Shown piece after piece: positions 51,566 through 62,998 of a stretch of 64,000 nucleotides of DNA (the first letter of the stretch is position 1; every line of letters begins with the position of its first letter). The notes beneath the pieces are model-generated. The model was not told where the DNA came from. It did no database searches and saw only the letters and a list, made by a program, of their open reading frames with translations. Source of the DNA: Oscillospiraceae bacterium Zagget6 (GTDB lineage: Bacteria > Bacillota > Clostridia > Oscillospirales > Oscillospiraceae); the NCBI GenBank assembly GCA_001941075.1, contig MSHH01000064.1, positions 25,463-89,462 of the forward strand, given 5' to 3'. A program made the translations under genes and the position numbers.

Positions 51566-52792
51566 TTAAGTCCAGTTCTCCGCCCGGGACAGCTCCACCA
51601 GCACCTCCACCATCTTCCGCAGGGAGGCCACCGGAAGATATTCGTGGACGCCGTGGAAGTTGACGCCGCCGGTGGAGAGGTTGGGGCAGGGGAGACCCAT
51701 GTAGCTCAGCCGCGCCCCATCGGTGCCGCCCCGGATGGGGACGACCTTCGGTTCCACGCCCACCGCACGAAAAGCGTTGCCCGCCCGATGCACCAAGTCC
51801 ATATGCTCCGGCTCGATCTGCTCCCGCATGTTGTAGTACATATCCCGGATGCGCAGCTCTGCCCGGCCCGCGCCGTAGCGCCGGTTCAGGTAGTCCACGA
51901 TGGAGCGGAGCAGCTCCTTGCGCGCCTCGAACTTCTGTCGGTCGTGGTCGCGGATGAGGAGGCTCACCATGGCTTTCGTCTCGTCCCCCCGGATGTCACA
52001 GACGTGGAAGAATCCCTCGTATCCCTCGGTGTGGGCGGGGGCCTCCGCCGGGGGCAGCAGATTCACGAACTCGCAGGCCATCAGCGTGGCGTTGACCATC
52101 TTGTCCTTGCCCTCGCCGGGGTGGATGTTCCGGCCCCGGAACAGCACCCCCGCGTTGGCGGCGTTGAAGTTCTCGAACTCCAGCTCTCCCAACGCGCCGC
52201 CGTCCACAGTGTAGGCGTATTCCGCGCCGAAGTGGTCCAGGTCGAAGTGGTCCACTCCCGCACCGATCTCCTCGTCGGGGGTGAAGGCCAACCACAGGGG
52301 GCCGTGGGCAATCTCCGGGTGATGCAGCAGATACTCCGCCGCACTGACGATCTCCGCCACGCCCGCCTTGTCGTCGGCTCCTAACAGGGTGGTGCCGTCG
52401 GTGACGATCAGCTCCTGCCCCATGTAGTTTTTCAGGCTGGGGAAGCTGGCAGGGGAGAGGGTAACGCCCTCCTTTTCGTTTAGTACGATGTCCTCCCCGG
52501 TGAAGGTGACGACGCGGGGCCTGGCGTTGGCCCCCGGCGCGTCAGGGGAGGTGTCCATGTGGGCGATGAAGCCCAGAGGCGTGACCGCCTCGCACCCAGA
52601 GGTGGCGGGGAGCAGGGCGTACACATAGCCCCACTCGTCCCGCCGGGCCTCCAGGCCCATCTCCCGCAGCTCGGCGCAGAGGTGGTCGCCCAGCGCCAGC
52701 TGCTTGGCGGTGCTGGGGAAGGTGTCGCTGTCCTCCGCCGACTGGGTGTCGTAGGAGACATAGTCCAAAAAACGCTGTAAAACGTCCATCAT
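51566..52792 (-). CDS. pepT: Peptidase T (tripeptide aminopeptidase)
   Basis: 408 residues, M20 zinc-peptidase family. Zinc and catalytic motifs: FIAHMDTSPDAPG (His and Asp), LLGADDKAGVAEI (bridging Asp), TPDEEIGAG (general base and zinc Glu) and the late His in TGGVNFHGVHEYLP. It removes N-terminal residues from tripeptides in the cytoplasm. Length is normal. Confidence 0.95.
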   Translation of the reverse strand: MMDVLQRFLDYVSYDTQSAEDSDTFPSTAKQLALGDHLCAELREMGLEARRDEWGYVYALLPATSGCEAVTPLGFIAHMDTSPDAPGANARPRVVTFTGEDIVLNEKEGVTLSPASFPSLKNYMGQELIVTDGTTLLGADDKAGVAEIVSAAEYLLHHPEIAHGPLWLAFTPDEEIGAGVDHFDLDHFGAEYAYTVDGGALGELEFENFNAANAGVLFRGRNIHPGEGKDKMVNATLMACEFVNLLPPAEAPAHTEGYEGFFHVCDIRGDETKAMVSLLIRDHDRQKFEARKELLRSIVDYLNRRYGAGRAELRIRDMYYNMREQIEPEHMDLVHRAGNAFRAVGVEPKVVPIRGGTDGARLSYMGLPCPNLSTGGVNFHGVHEYLPVASLRKMVEVLVELSRAENWT

Positions 52793-52878
52793 TCGTATTT
52801 CCTTCCTTGACGGGCGGTGTCCGCCCGTCTAAAATAATAGCTAAACATGTATTTTACCACAAAGGAGGGCGTTTGGCT

Positions 52879-53784
52879 ATGGCAGATACCAGAGAATTTC
52901 GCTTTTCGCCGCAGGAGGGCGTGTCTCCCCTCTATGGCCGGGCCTGGTGGCCGGAGAACGGCGAGGTCCTCGGCCTGGTGCAGCTGGTCCACGGCCTGAA
53001 TGACCGGGTGGACCGCTATGACCGCTTCGCCCGGCGGCTGGCCGACCGGGGGTTTCTGGTCTTTGGGGAAGACCACCTGGGCCAGGGCAAAAGCGCCCGG
53101 CGCGCCCGGCAGCTGGGCTATACTGCCCCCTCCGGCGGCTGGCAGCTGATGTCTGAGGCGGTCTATTTCCTGGGAAAACAGGCGCAGGCCCGGTATCCCG
53201 GGAAAAAGTGGTTCGTGGTGGGCCACTCCATGGGGTCGCTGCTGGCCCGCACCTGCCTCATCGATCACCCGGACGCCTTCGACGGCTGCGTGTTCACCGG
53301 CACCAACAGCCCACCCGTCCCGGCGCTGGAAAAACTGCTGGAGCGCTGCCGGGAGGAGGAACAGCGCATTGGCCCCACCGGGCGGAGCCGGGAGCTGGCG
53401 GCGCTGATTTTCACCGACGTGCTGCATTTCGACCCCGCCGCCGACGCCATGACCGAGGACGGGAAAATAGACCTGCTGTGTTCGTTTATCCCCACGGTGC
53501 GGCTGTTTGAGGACTTTTTCGAGGGACTTCTGTATCTCCGCCAGCGGGAGACGGAGGGCTACGCCCACCCGCCTGTGCCGCTGCTGCTGCTCTCCGGGGC
53601 GGAGGACCCCACCAACGGGCAGGGCCGGGGGATGCTGCGAACGGCGGAGCGGTTCACCCAGTTGGGGTTCCCAGTCGTGGAGACCCGACTGCTGGAGGGC
53701 CTGCGGCACGAGCTGCTCAACGGCCCCGACGGGGAACCGGTGCAGGAATTAGTGGAGCGCTGGCTGATTAAAATGAGCAATTAG
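52879..53784 (+). CDS. Monoacylglycerol-lipase-like alpha/beta hydrolase
   Basis: 301 residues from the ATG behind AAAGGAGG (52861-52868). Hydrolase_4 (lysophospholipase) motifs: VQLVHGLNDRVDRYDRFARR, nucleophile VVGHSMGSLLA and acid loop LLSGAEDPTNGQGRG; the late His is in GLRHELLNG. A soluble esterase or lipase is likely. The last residues (MSN) and the TAG stop are encoded by the first bases of a heptad repeat array, so the original C-terminus may have been altered. Confidence 0.8.
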   Translation: MADTREFRFSPQEGVSPLYGRAWWPENGEVLGLVQLVHGLNDRVDRYDRFARRLADRGFLVFGEDHLGQGKSARRARQLGYTAPSGGWQLMSEAVYFLGKQAQARYPGKKWFVVGHSMGSLLARTCLIDHPDAFDGCVFTGTNSPPVPALEKLLERCREEEQRIGPTGRSRELAALIFTDVLHFDPAADAMTEDGKIDLLCSFIPTVRLFEDFFEGLLYLRQRETEGYAHPPVPLLLLSGAEDPTNGQGRGMLRTAERFTQLGFPVVETRLLEGLRHELLNGPDGEPVQELVERWLIKMSN

Positions 53785-54039
53785 CAATTAGCAATGTGCA
53801 ATTATGGGGAACCCATCCTTTGTGCCACAAAGGGAAACGTTGCAGTATCCCTTTGCGCCCTGTAGGGGCGGCCCTTACCATCAAACGGTACTTCCGGGGC
53901 GTTGCCCCTCTCTGCGTCCGTCCGCAGAAACCGCCGTAACTACGGGGAACGCTGTGTGATTCCGAACCGCTGCAAAATTTTCCAAAACGTTCAGATAAAG
54001 GAAAAATTGCAAATTGCTCATTGCACATTGCAAATTGAA
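53776..54039. repeat. Inverted pair of heptad arrays (element E4)
   Basis: Left arm 53776-53805 (AGCAATT, AGCAATT, AGCAATG, TGCAATT) and right arm 54005-54039 (AATTGCA, AATTGCT, CATTGCA, CATTGCA, AATTGAA) are reverse complements in kind. They bracket 199 bp that include a degenerate GTCAAGCGG-type copy at 53879-53896. The element fills most of the 310-bp gap between convergent genes. Confidence 0.8.
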
Positions 54040-54042
54040 AAG

Positions 54043-54068
54043 GGGCAAGGCTTGCGACAGCCTTGCCC
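54043..54068. terminator. Bidirectional terminator downstream of carB
   Basis: GGGCAAGGCT (54043-54052) pairs with AGCCTTGCCC (54059-54068), flanked by AAAAG on the left and TTTTTG on the right. Confidence 0.85.
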
Positions 54069-54094
54069 TTTTTGCGTTTGCTGTGTAGAAAGAA

Positions 54095-57298
<3,204 letters not shown>

Positions 57299-57301
57299 AG
57301 G

Positions 57302-58387
57302 TCAGCACGCTCCTTTCTTATGACGCTCGATCATATCCAGAAATTCGTCAAACAGATAATCCGTGTCCACCGGGCCGGGCGACGCCTCCGGATGGAACTG
57401 GACGGTGAAGATGTTCTTGTTTTTGTACCGCAGGCCCTCGATGCTGCCGTCGTTGACGTTGACGTGGCTGATTTCCGCCACGTTGGGGTCGATGCTCTCC
57501 CGCATGACCACATAGCCGTGGTTCTGGCTGGTGATGAAGCAGCGGCCCTTTGCCAGGTCCCGGACGGGGTGGTTGGCTCCCCGGTGGCCGAAGTGCATTT
57601 TCCGGGTCTGTGCGCCGGTGGCAAGGGCCATGAGCTGGTGGCCCAGGCAGATGGCGAAGATGGGCAGGTCGGAGTCGTAGAGCTTTTTCACTTCAGCGAT
57701 GATGTCGCCGCAGTCGGCGGGGTCGCCGGGGCCGTTGGAGAGCATGACTGCGTCAAAGCCGCCGTCCAGAATCACCTGAGCGGGGGTGTGGGCGGGATAA
57801 AGGGTGATGTCCAGCCCCCGGTCGTTCAGCCGCTTGATCATGTTGGTCTTTTGGCCGTAGTCGTACATCGCCAGCTTATAGCCGGGGCCGGGGTAATGCT
57901 CCACCTCTGGGATGGTGACCCGCTCCACCGTGCCGGACACCCGGTAGCGGCGGATCTTCTCCAGGCACTCCCCTACATGAAAATGCTCCGCGCAGGTGAT
58001 CATGCCGTTCATAACGCCCTGTTTGCGGAGAATGCGGGTGATGGCACGGGTATCGACATTCTGGATGCCGGTGATGTCGTGCTCCACCAGATAGTGTTCC
58101 AGTGTGTCCTCGCAGCGGAAGTTGCTGCCGCGAGGGGCCAGGTGCCGGACGATGAGCGCCTCCGCCCAGGGCCGACGGCTCTCGCTGTCCTCGTGGTTGA
58201 CGCCGTAGTTGCCGATGAGGGGGTAGGTCATCACCACGCCCTGCCCCGCATAGGACGGGTCGGTGAGGATCTCCTGATAGCCCACCATAGAGGTGTTGAA
58301 CACCATCTCACACACGCAGTCACGGGTGCTGCCGATGCTCTCCCCCACAAAGGTCTGTCCGTTTTCCAGGATCAAAATCGCCTTCAT
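57302..58387 (-). CDS. carA: Carbamoyl-phosphate synthase small subunit
   Basis: 361 residues. The N-terminal CPSase domain (VGESIGSTRDCVCEMVFNTS) precedes a class I glutamine amidotransferase domain: nucleophile Cys247 in FAICLGHQLMA, and the His/Glu pair in VQFHPEASPGP. It supplies ammonia to CarB. A promoter lies at 58496-58524; I see no PyrR-type attenuator in the leader. Confidence 0.96.
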   Translation of the reverse strand: MKAILILENGQTFVGESIGSTRDCVCEMVFNTSMVGYQEILTDPSYAGQGVVMTYPLIGNYGVNHEDSESRRPWAEALIVRHLAPRGSNFRCEDTLEHYLVEHDITGIQNVDTRAITRILRKQGVMNGMITCAEHFHVGECLEKIRRYRVSGTVERVTIPEVEHYPGPGYKLAMYDYGQKTNMIKRLNDRGLDITLYPAHTPAQVILDGGFDAVMLSNGPGDPADCGDIIAEVKKLYDSDLPIFAICLGHQLMALATGAQTRKMHFGHRGANHPVRDLAKGRCFITSQNHGYVVMRESIDPNVAEISHVNVNDGSIEGLRYKNKNIFTVQFHPEASPGPVDTDYLFDEFLDMIERHKKGAC

Positions 58388-58495
58388 AGATTGAAAATCC
58401 GCCTTTCTCCTTCTCGTGTCCGTTTGATTTGAAAAAAAGGAGCCGCCGCCTCACCCTGATGTGTGTGCGCACTGCCCCCTTTGCTGTTTTGGTGT

Positions 58496-58524
58496 ATTAT
58501 GACACAATTCTGCCGGGTTTGCAA
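58496..58524 (-). promoter_or_regulatory. Promoter of carAB
   Basis: Minus strand TTGCAA (58519-58524), 17-bp spacer, CATAAT (58496-58501). The leader is about 100 nt, with a C/T-rich stretch but no clear terminator hairpin. Confidence 0.6.
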
Positions 58525-58672
58525 GTTTCCGTACACACTTTTTGCTGTTTTCTCACTTCCACCAAAAGTCTGCGGCATAACGCGGCGGCTGTTTGGACAA
58601 GATAACGACAGAAAAAGGAGCCGTCGGCGGTCACGTCGGCGGCGAACCGCTGAAAAGATGGGAGGACGGTTC

Positions 58673-59353
58673 ATGGCGGTTTGTTTTGCGCGCACGGTGA
58701 TCCTCTACCTGTTGCTCATCACCGCGATCCGGCTGATGGGCAAAAAGCAGGTGGGAGAGCTGGAACCGGCGGAGCTGGTGCTGACCATGCTGGTCTCCGA
58801 CCTGGCCTCGGTGCCCATGCAGGACTTCGGCATCCCGCTGCTGTTCGGGGTGCTGCCCATTTTGATTTTGCTGTGTCTGACCATGATCTTCTCGGTGCTG
58901 ACCATGAAAAGCGTCCGCTTCCGGGCGCTGCTCTGCGGCAGGCCCAGCCTCATCGTGGACCACGGGACGCTGGTGCAGCAGGCCATGGACCGCAACCGCC
59001 TGACGGTAGACGAGCTGCTGGAGGAGCTGCGGCGGCAGGGAGTCACCGACATCTCCTCGGTGAAGTACGCCGTGCTGGAGGACTCCGGCCAGGTGTCGGT
59101 CATCCTCTACAGCGCCAAAGCCCCCGCCACGCCGGAGCAGCTGGGGCTGGCCCCGGAGGAGGACGGTTTGCCCAGAATCATCATCAACGATGGGCGACTC
59201 ATCCGCCACAACCTGGAGCAGCTGGGCAAGACCGACGCCTGGCTGAAGAAAATGCTCCGCAAGCGGGGGTATCAGGACATCCGAGGGGTATTTCTGATGA
59301 CCCTGGACGAGCAGGACAACATCTATCTGGCCCCGAAGGAGGATTTTTCATGA
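58673..59353 (+). CDS. DUF421 (YetF-like) membrane protein
   Basis: 226 residues. Three N-terminal membrane segments (residues about 5-75) include the family motif RLMGKKQVGELEPAELV. A cytoplasmic DUF421 domain (RPSLIVDHGTLVQQAMDRNR, then LLEELRRQGVTDISSVKYA) and an extra C-terminal region (about residues 150-226) follow. The ATG at 58673 has GGAGG at 58661-58665. It is paired with a DUF4363 gene, an arrangement common in spore formers; the function is unknown. Confidence 0.85.
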   Translation: MAVCFARTVILYLLLITAIRLMGKKQVGELEPAELVLTMLVSDLASVPMQDFGIPLLFGVLPILILLCLTMIFSVLTMKSVRFRALLCGRPSLIVDHGTLVQQAMDRNRLTVDELLEELRRQGVTDISSVKYAVLEDSGQVSVILYSAKAPATPEQLGLAPEEDGLPRIIINDGRLIRHNLEQLGKTDAWLKKMLRKRGYQDIRGVFLMTLDEQDNIYLAPKEDFS

Positions 59354-59730
59354 AACGGCTATGGATCGCCATTGGGGTGCTGGCGCTGCTGCTGGCGGGG
59401 TCGCTGTGGAACACCGCACGGGTGACGCGGGTCTCGGAATCCCTGACCGCCGCGCTGAACCAGGCGGAGGCCGCCGTCGCGGAGGACGACTGGGACACCG
59501 CGGAAGCGCTGACCCAGCAGGCTCTGGAGCAGTGGGCGGCGGCGGAGCCATGGCTGGCCTTTGTCCTCTGCCACGAAAACACCGACCAGGTCACCACCGG
59601 GTTTCAGGAGGTGCTGGGATTCCTCCAGTACCGCTCCGCACCGGAGTACGACAGCGCCAACGGCGCGCTGGTGGCCCAGGTGGAGCATCTGGCGGAAATC
59701 GAGGCGCTGAACTGGAAGAATGTGCTATAG
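59350..59730 (+). CDS. DUF4363-like protein
   Basis: 126 residues with one N-terminal membrane segment (about residues 4-20) and an extracytoplasmic all-helical domain with many Ala, Glu and Trp (TAEALTQQALEQWAAAEPWL). Its ATG overlaps the DUF421 stop by 4 nt (ATGA), so the two are translationally coupled and probably form one membrane complex. Family assignment rests on size, topology and pairing. Confidence 0.75.
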   Translation: MKRLWIAIGVLALLLAGSLWNTARVTRVSESLTAALNQAEAAVAEDDWDTAEALTQQALEQWAAAEPWLAFVLCHENTDQVTTGFQEVLGFLQYRSAPEYDSANGALVAQVEHLAEIEALNWKNVL

Positions 59731-59744
59731 CTGCGGTTCGATTG

Positions 59745-60056
59745 CTAATCGTCCCGGCAGAGGAGCCTCCGCTGGCCCTCGCTGTGGGGAATGGCCGCCA
59801 CGTAGACGTAGAGCATCCCCCGAAAGGCGTTCCGCGCCCCGCCGTGGAAGCGGACGCCGCCAAAGAGGGCGATCAAATCCGCCGCGTTGTCCGCCTGCTC
59901 CAGCGCGGCCAGCCGCCGGGCCACCCATTGCAGGTTGGCGGTCTTTTCCGGGCCGTCCGGCAGCGCCTCCTGGTTTGCCTGTACGGAACGGAGAAGCTCC
60001 TGCATCCGTCTGCGGATGTCCTCCGCCTCTCTGACCTGTTGTTTTGTACCGCGCAT
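59745..60056 (-). CDS. Hypothetical 103-residue protein
   Basis: I do not recognise it. Residues about 1-60 are charged helices (EDIRRRMQELLRSVQANQEA). The C-terminal part is more mixed (ALFGGVRFHGGARNAFRGM). There is no signal or membrane segment. It begins 6 nt after the stop of the Spo0A-type regulator gene, so the two form an operon, and it may be that regulator's partner. Confidence 0.6.
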   Translation of the reverse strand: MRGTKQQVREAEDIRRRMQELLRSVQANQEALPDGPEKTANLQWVARRLAALEQADNAADLIALFGGVRFHGGARNAFRGMLYVYVAAIPHSEGQRRLLCRDD

Positions 60057-60062
60057 ACCGAT

Positions 60063-60446
60063 TTAAAATAGCAGCTCCGGCGACTGTTCCACCACCTGGT
60101 AGAACGGCGTATCCAGGTGGACGTAAAAGGCCAGATAGAACAGCATTTCCTTCGGTCCCTGCTTCTCCGGCAGCGTTCGCCCGATGATGCGGGCCAGGCT
60201 TGCGCTGTCCCCCGTCTCCCAGCAGCAGTTGGCAATGCGCTCCACCTGCCGGGCGACGCTCTGAGGCCGCTGGCCCAGCTGCTCCGCAACCGCAGGGTAC
60301 ACGTCCTGGTTGACCTGGATCTGGCTCATGGGTATCTTTTTCACAAACAGCAGCTCTATTACCTGGTCAACAGCGCAGGCCAGCGCGGTGACGCTGCGCC
60401 GGGTGGGGCCGAGGATCGTGCGGATGACCGCCTCTGACTTTGTCAT
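60063..60446 (-). CDS. Small Spo0A C-terminal-type DNA-binding protein
   Basis: 127 residues without a receiver domain. The sequence follows the Spo0A effector domain: an N-terminal helix ending IRTILGPTRRSVTALACAVD, then IELLFVKKIPMSQIQVNQDV, YPAVAEQLGQRPQSVARQVE (recognition region) and RIANCCWETGD. The C-terminal 35 residues differ from Spo0A. The ATG at 60446 follows AAAGGAG. Three tandem TGTCGTATT-like repeats upstream (60501-60530) resemble Spo0A boxes and suggest autoregulation or control by Spo0A itself. Confidence 0.75.
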   Translation of the reverse strand: MTKSEAVIRTILGPTRRSVTALACAVDQVIELLFVKKIPMSQIQVNQDVYPAVAEQLGQRPQSVARQVERIANCCWETGDSASLARIIGRTLPEKQGPKEMLFYLAFYVHLDTPFYQVVEQSPELLF

Positions 60447-60500
60447 AAGAACGCTCCTTTTCAGCGGATTGCCCTTATGATATAATAGCTTTACAGGAAC

Positions 60501-60530
60501 GCGACAGAATACGACATAATACGACAAATT
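60501..60530 (-). promoter_or_regulatory. Three tandem 10-bp operator-like repeats
   Basis: Plus-strand text is GCGACAGAAT, ACGACATAAT, ACGACAAATT: exact 10-bp periodicity. On the minus strand each contains TGTCG, the core of the Spo0A box TGTCGAA. They lie 55-85 bp ahead of the regulator's ATG, next to a possible -10 (TATTAT). Confidence 0.65.
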
Positions 60531-60554
60531 ATTTCGCGTTTAAAAAGCGCCAAC

Positions 60555-60587
60555 GGGGAGGCTGACCGGCAAACGGACAGCCTCCCC
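60555..60587 (-). terminator. Terminator of rex
   Basis: GGGGAGGCTG (60555-60564) pairs with CAGCCTCCCC (60578-60587). On the minus strand it is followed by GTTGGCGCTTTTT. Confidence 0.85.
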
Positions 60588-60658
60588 GAAGCGTTGATAC
60601 ATTATATAAATTAGAATATCACATATCGCATTGCCTTGCCGGGCGTTGCGGAACCGTG

Positions 60659-61285
60659 TCACTCAGAGATCAGGTAGCTCAGCGTCAGCAGAGAATCGGC
60701 GAAGTGAACGCTCTCCACCACCACATTGGAGTCACTGACATCCAACTCAATATTGGTGAAGTTCCAGATGCCCCGGACGCCTCCGGCGATGAGCCGCTCC
60801 GCCACGCTCTGGGCGGCGTATTTGGGGACGGTCAGCACCCCGATGCTGGGCTTGTGCTCCGCCAGGTAGTCGTCCAGACTGTCCATGCTGTAGATGGGGT
60901 AGCCGTTCAACACGGTACCCACGATTTTAGGGTCCACATCGAAGGCGGCGGACAGGGAAAAGCCGTTTTTGTTGAAGTGGAAGTTGCGCATCAGCGCCCG
61001 GCCCAGGTTGCCCGCCCCCACCAGGACGGAGGTGTAACCGGCGTTCATGCCCAAAATATCAGAGAGCGCCTGGCGCAGGTCCGCGACGTTGTAGCCATAC
61101 CCCTGCTGTCCGAACTCACCAAAACAGCTCAGGTCCTGGCGGATCTGGGAAGCGGTGACGCCCATGCTCTCCCCCAGCGCGGAGGAGGAAATGCGCACCG
61201 TGCCCTCTCGATAGAGTGTGTCCAGTGTGCGGTAATAACGGGGGAGCCGTCGGATGACTGCGTTGGATACCTTGCCCTTTTTCAT
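60659..61285 (-). CDS. rex: Redox-sensing transcriptional repressor Rex
   Basis: 208 residues from the ATG at 61285 (AGGAG upstream). An earlier ATG at 61324 would lie about 10 nt from the transcription start and has no ribosome-binding site. Winged-helix N-terminus (SNAVIRRLPRYYRTLDTLY), then a Rossmann NADH domain (VLVGAGNLGRALM) and the FDVDPKIVGT loop. It represses fermentation and respiration genes until NADH rises. Its own promoter overlaps a Rex-like box, so it is probably autoregulated. Confidence 0.93.
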   Translation of the reverse strand: MKKGKVSNAVIRRLPRYYRTLDTLYREGTVRISSSALGESMGVTASQIRQDLSCFGEFGQQGYGYNVADLRQALSDILGMNAGYTSVLVGAGNLGRALMRNFHFNKNGFSLSAAFDVDPKIVGTVLNGYPIYSMDSLDDYLAEHKPSIGVLTVPKYAAQSVAERLIAGGVRGIWNFTNIELDVSDSNVVVESVHFADSLLTLSYLISE

Positions 61286-61341
61286 ATTTAATAGCGCTCC
61301 TATCTGTGTGGTTCTTTCCCTCATGTGAGATTTTTTCTTTT

Positions 61342-61381
61342 ATTTTAATGGATTCCCATGAGTTTGTCAACTTTTTAACGA
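61342..61381 (-). promoter_or_regulatory. rex promoter with Rex-like operator
   Basis: Minus strand TTGACA (61365-61370), 17-bp spacer, TAAAAT (61342-61347). TTGTCAA-CTTT-TTAACGA at 61364-61381 is an 18-bp near-palindrome differing at two positions from the Rex consensus TTGTTAA-N4-TTAACAA, and it covers the -35. The remainder of the gap to 61648 contains one more promoter (61570-61598). Confidence 0.65.
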
Positions 61382-61569
61382 AGGTTTTCTTGACATTTTT
61401 GCGGAAATCTTAGAAAAAAGATATTAATAGAAGTGAAAAACCAATACAAACCGGAGAATAGCAGGGCAAAATTATAAATCGTCGCTCTCTCCCTGCACTG
61501 TGGCGGAGAAGAAACGCCCACCCGCTTTCGGACAAAATCCCGCCTTTGGGGAAATTGGCGTTTTGCCGA

Positions 61570-61598
61570 TTGCAAAACCTTTCGGCAGCAGGTACAAT
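61570..61598 (+). promoter_or_regulatory. Promoter of the CmpB-like gene
   Basis: TTGCAA (61570-61575), 17-bp spacer, TACAAT (61593-61598); AAGGAGC precedes the ATG at 61649. Confidence 0.55.
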
Positions 61599-61648
61599 AA
61601 ATTCATCGGCAGTTTCACGGCGCGGTAGCGCAGACAAGGAGCAGTTGT

Positions 61649-62956
61649 ATGGATTTTAACATGGGATACCAGCTTTTGTGGCTGTTTTTCATTTATTCCC
61701 TTTTGGGCTGGATAGGCGAGTCCATTTACGCCGCCGTCCGGCAGAAGCAGTTCGTCAACCGGGGCCTGTTAAACGGCCCCCTGTGCTGCATCTACGGTGT
61801 GGCGGCCCTCGTGTTCTCCCTGGGCTTGCAGGAGTTGGACACCGCGCCGGTGTTCCTGTTCCTTGGCTCAGCGATTTTGGGCGGGTTCATCGAGTGGCTG
61901 ACCGGCCGCCTGCTGGAGCGGTTCTTCCACCGGCGCTGGTGGGACTACTCCCGCCGCCGGTTCAATCTGGACGGCTACGTGTCGCTGGAGTCCTTCCTGC
62001 TGTGGGGCGTGGGTGGCACGCTGGGCATTCTGTTCGTCAACCCCCTGCTGCTGACCGGCTTTGCCATGCTGCCCCAGCGGGTGGTGCGGATCGCGCTGCT
62101 GGTGGTGCTGGGGCTGAGCATCGTGGACGCTGTGGGGACAGTCTGCGCCCTGTTGGGCCTGGAGCGGCAGGAGCGGCAGCTCCAGCAGGAGATCAACGCC
62201 CGCTTGCAGGAAAGCTCTAACCGGCTCAATGCCTGGATCGTCCGCCGGGTCAGTCGGAGAATGAAGGCCGCCCACCCCAGCGCCGCCAGGCGGTTCCGCC
62301 GCCCGTCGGACGAAACGGTGTTCGCCTCCGGCTGTGGCTTTTATAAGGTGGTGTGGCTGTTCGTCCTGGGGTCCCTGCTGGGGGACATCGCGGAGACCAT
62401 TTTCTGCCGCTTCTCCATGGGCTACTGGATGAGCCGCAGCAGTCTGGTCTGGGGACCGTTCAGCATCGTCTGGGGCTTCGCCCTGGCGGTGGGCACCGTT
62501 ATGCTCTACAACTACCGGGACCGCTCCGACAGTTTTCTGTTTCTGTTCGGCACCTTTTTGGGGGGCGCGTATGAGTACCTGTGCAGCGTCCTCTCCGAGC
62601 TGGCCTTTGACAAGGTGTTCTGGGACTACAGCGAGATCCCCTTCAACCTGGGCGGGCGCATCAACCTGCTGTACTGCTTTTTCTGGGGCATCGCGGCGGT
62701 GCTGTGGCTGAAATATGTCTATCCCGTCGCCGCCAAGTGGATCGAGCGCATCCCCATCCGGGTGGGTACGGTGCTGACCTGGGTGATGGTGGTGTTCATG
62801 GTGTGCAACATGGCGGTGTCCTTCTTGGCGCTGGTGCGCAGTTCCCAGCGGGAGACCGGCGTAGAAGCTGCCAACATCGTGCAGGAGCTACTGGATGAAT
62901 ATTACAGCGACGAGGTGCTGGACGTGATTTATCCGGCGGCCCAGTCCACCCGGTAA
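61649..62956 (+). CDS. CmpB-type (ABC-transporter type IV-like) membrane protein
   Basis: 435 residues made of two related halves of about 200 residues. Each half begins with a glycine-bearing hydrophobic segment (FFIYSLLGWIGESIYAAV; WLFVLGSLLGDIAETIF) and continues with N-R-G/S-x-x-x-G-P (NRGLLNGPLCCIYG; SRSSLVWGPFSIVWG) and an E-W/Y segment with WDYS (FFHRRWWDYS; KVFWDYSE). This matches the putative type-IV ABC membrane family CmpB, duplicated. No ATPase gene is adjacent. Role unknown. Confidence 0.8.
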   Translation: MDFNMGYQLLWLFFIYSLLGWIGESIYAAVRQKQFVNRGLLNGPLCCIYGVAALVFSLGLQELDTAPVFLFLGSAILGGFIEWLTGRLLERFFHRRWWDYSRRRFNLDGYVSLESFLLWGVGGTLGILFVNPLLLTGFAMLPQRVVRIALLVVLGLSIVDAVGTVCALLGLERQERQLQQEINARLQESSNRLNAWIVRRVSRRMKAAHPSAARRFRRPSDETVFASGCGFYKVVWLFVLGSLLGDIAETIFCRFSMGYWMSRSSLVWGPFSIVWGFALAVGTVMLYNYRDRSDSFLFLFGTFLGGAYEYLCSVLSELAFDKVFWDYSEIPFNLGGRINLLYCFFWGIAAVLWLKYVYPVAAKWIERIPIRVGTVLTWVMVVFMVCNMAVSFLALVRSSQRETGVEAANIVQELLDEYYSDEVLDVIYPAAQSTR

Positions 62957-62998
62957 AAGTGGTGAAAGAACCGCTGCTCTGTGGGATATTTTTCAGAC

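Noticed and set aside
58388-58495. PyrR-type or other attenuator ahead of carA
   Set aside because: No terminator/antiterminator pair or PyrR-binding loop could be drawn in the leader.
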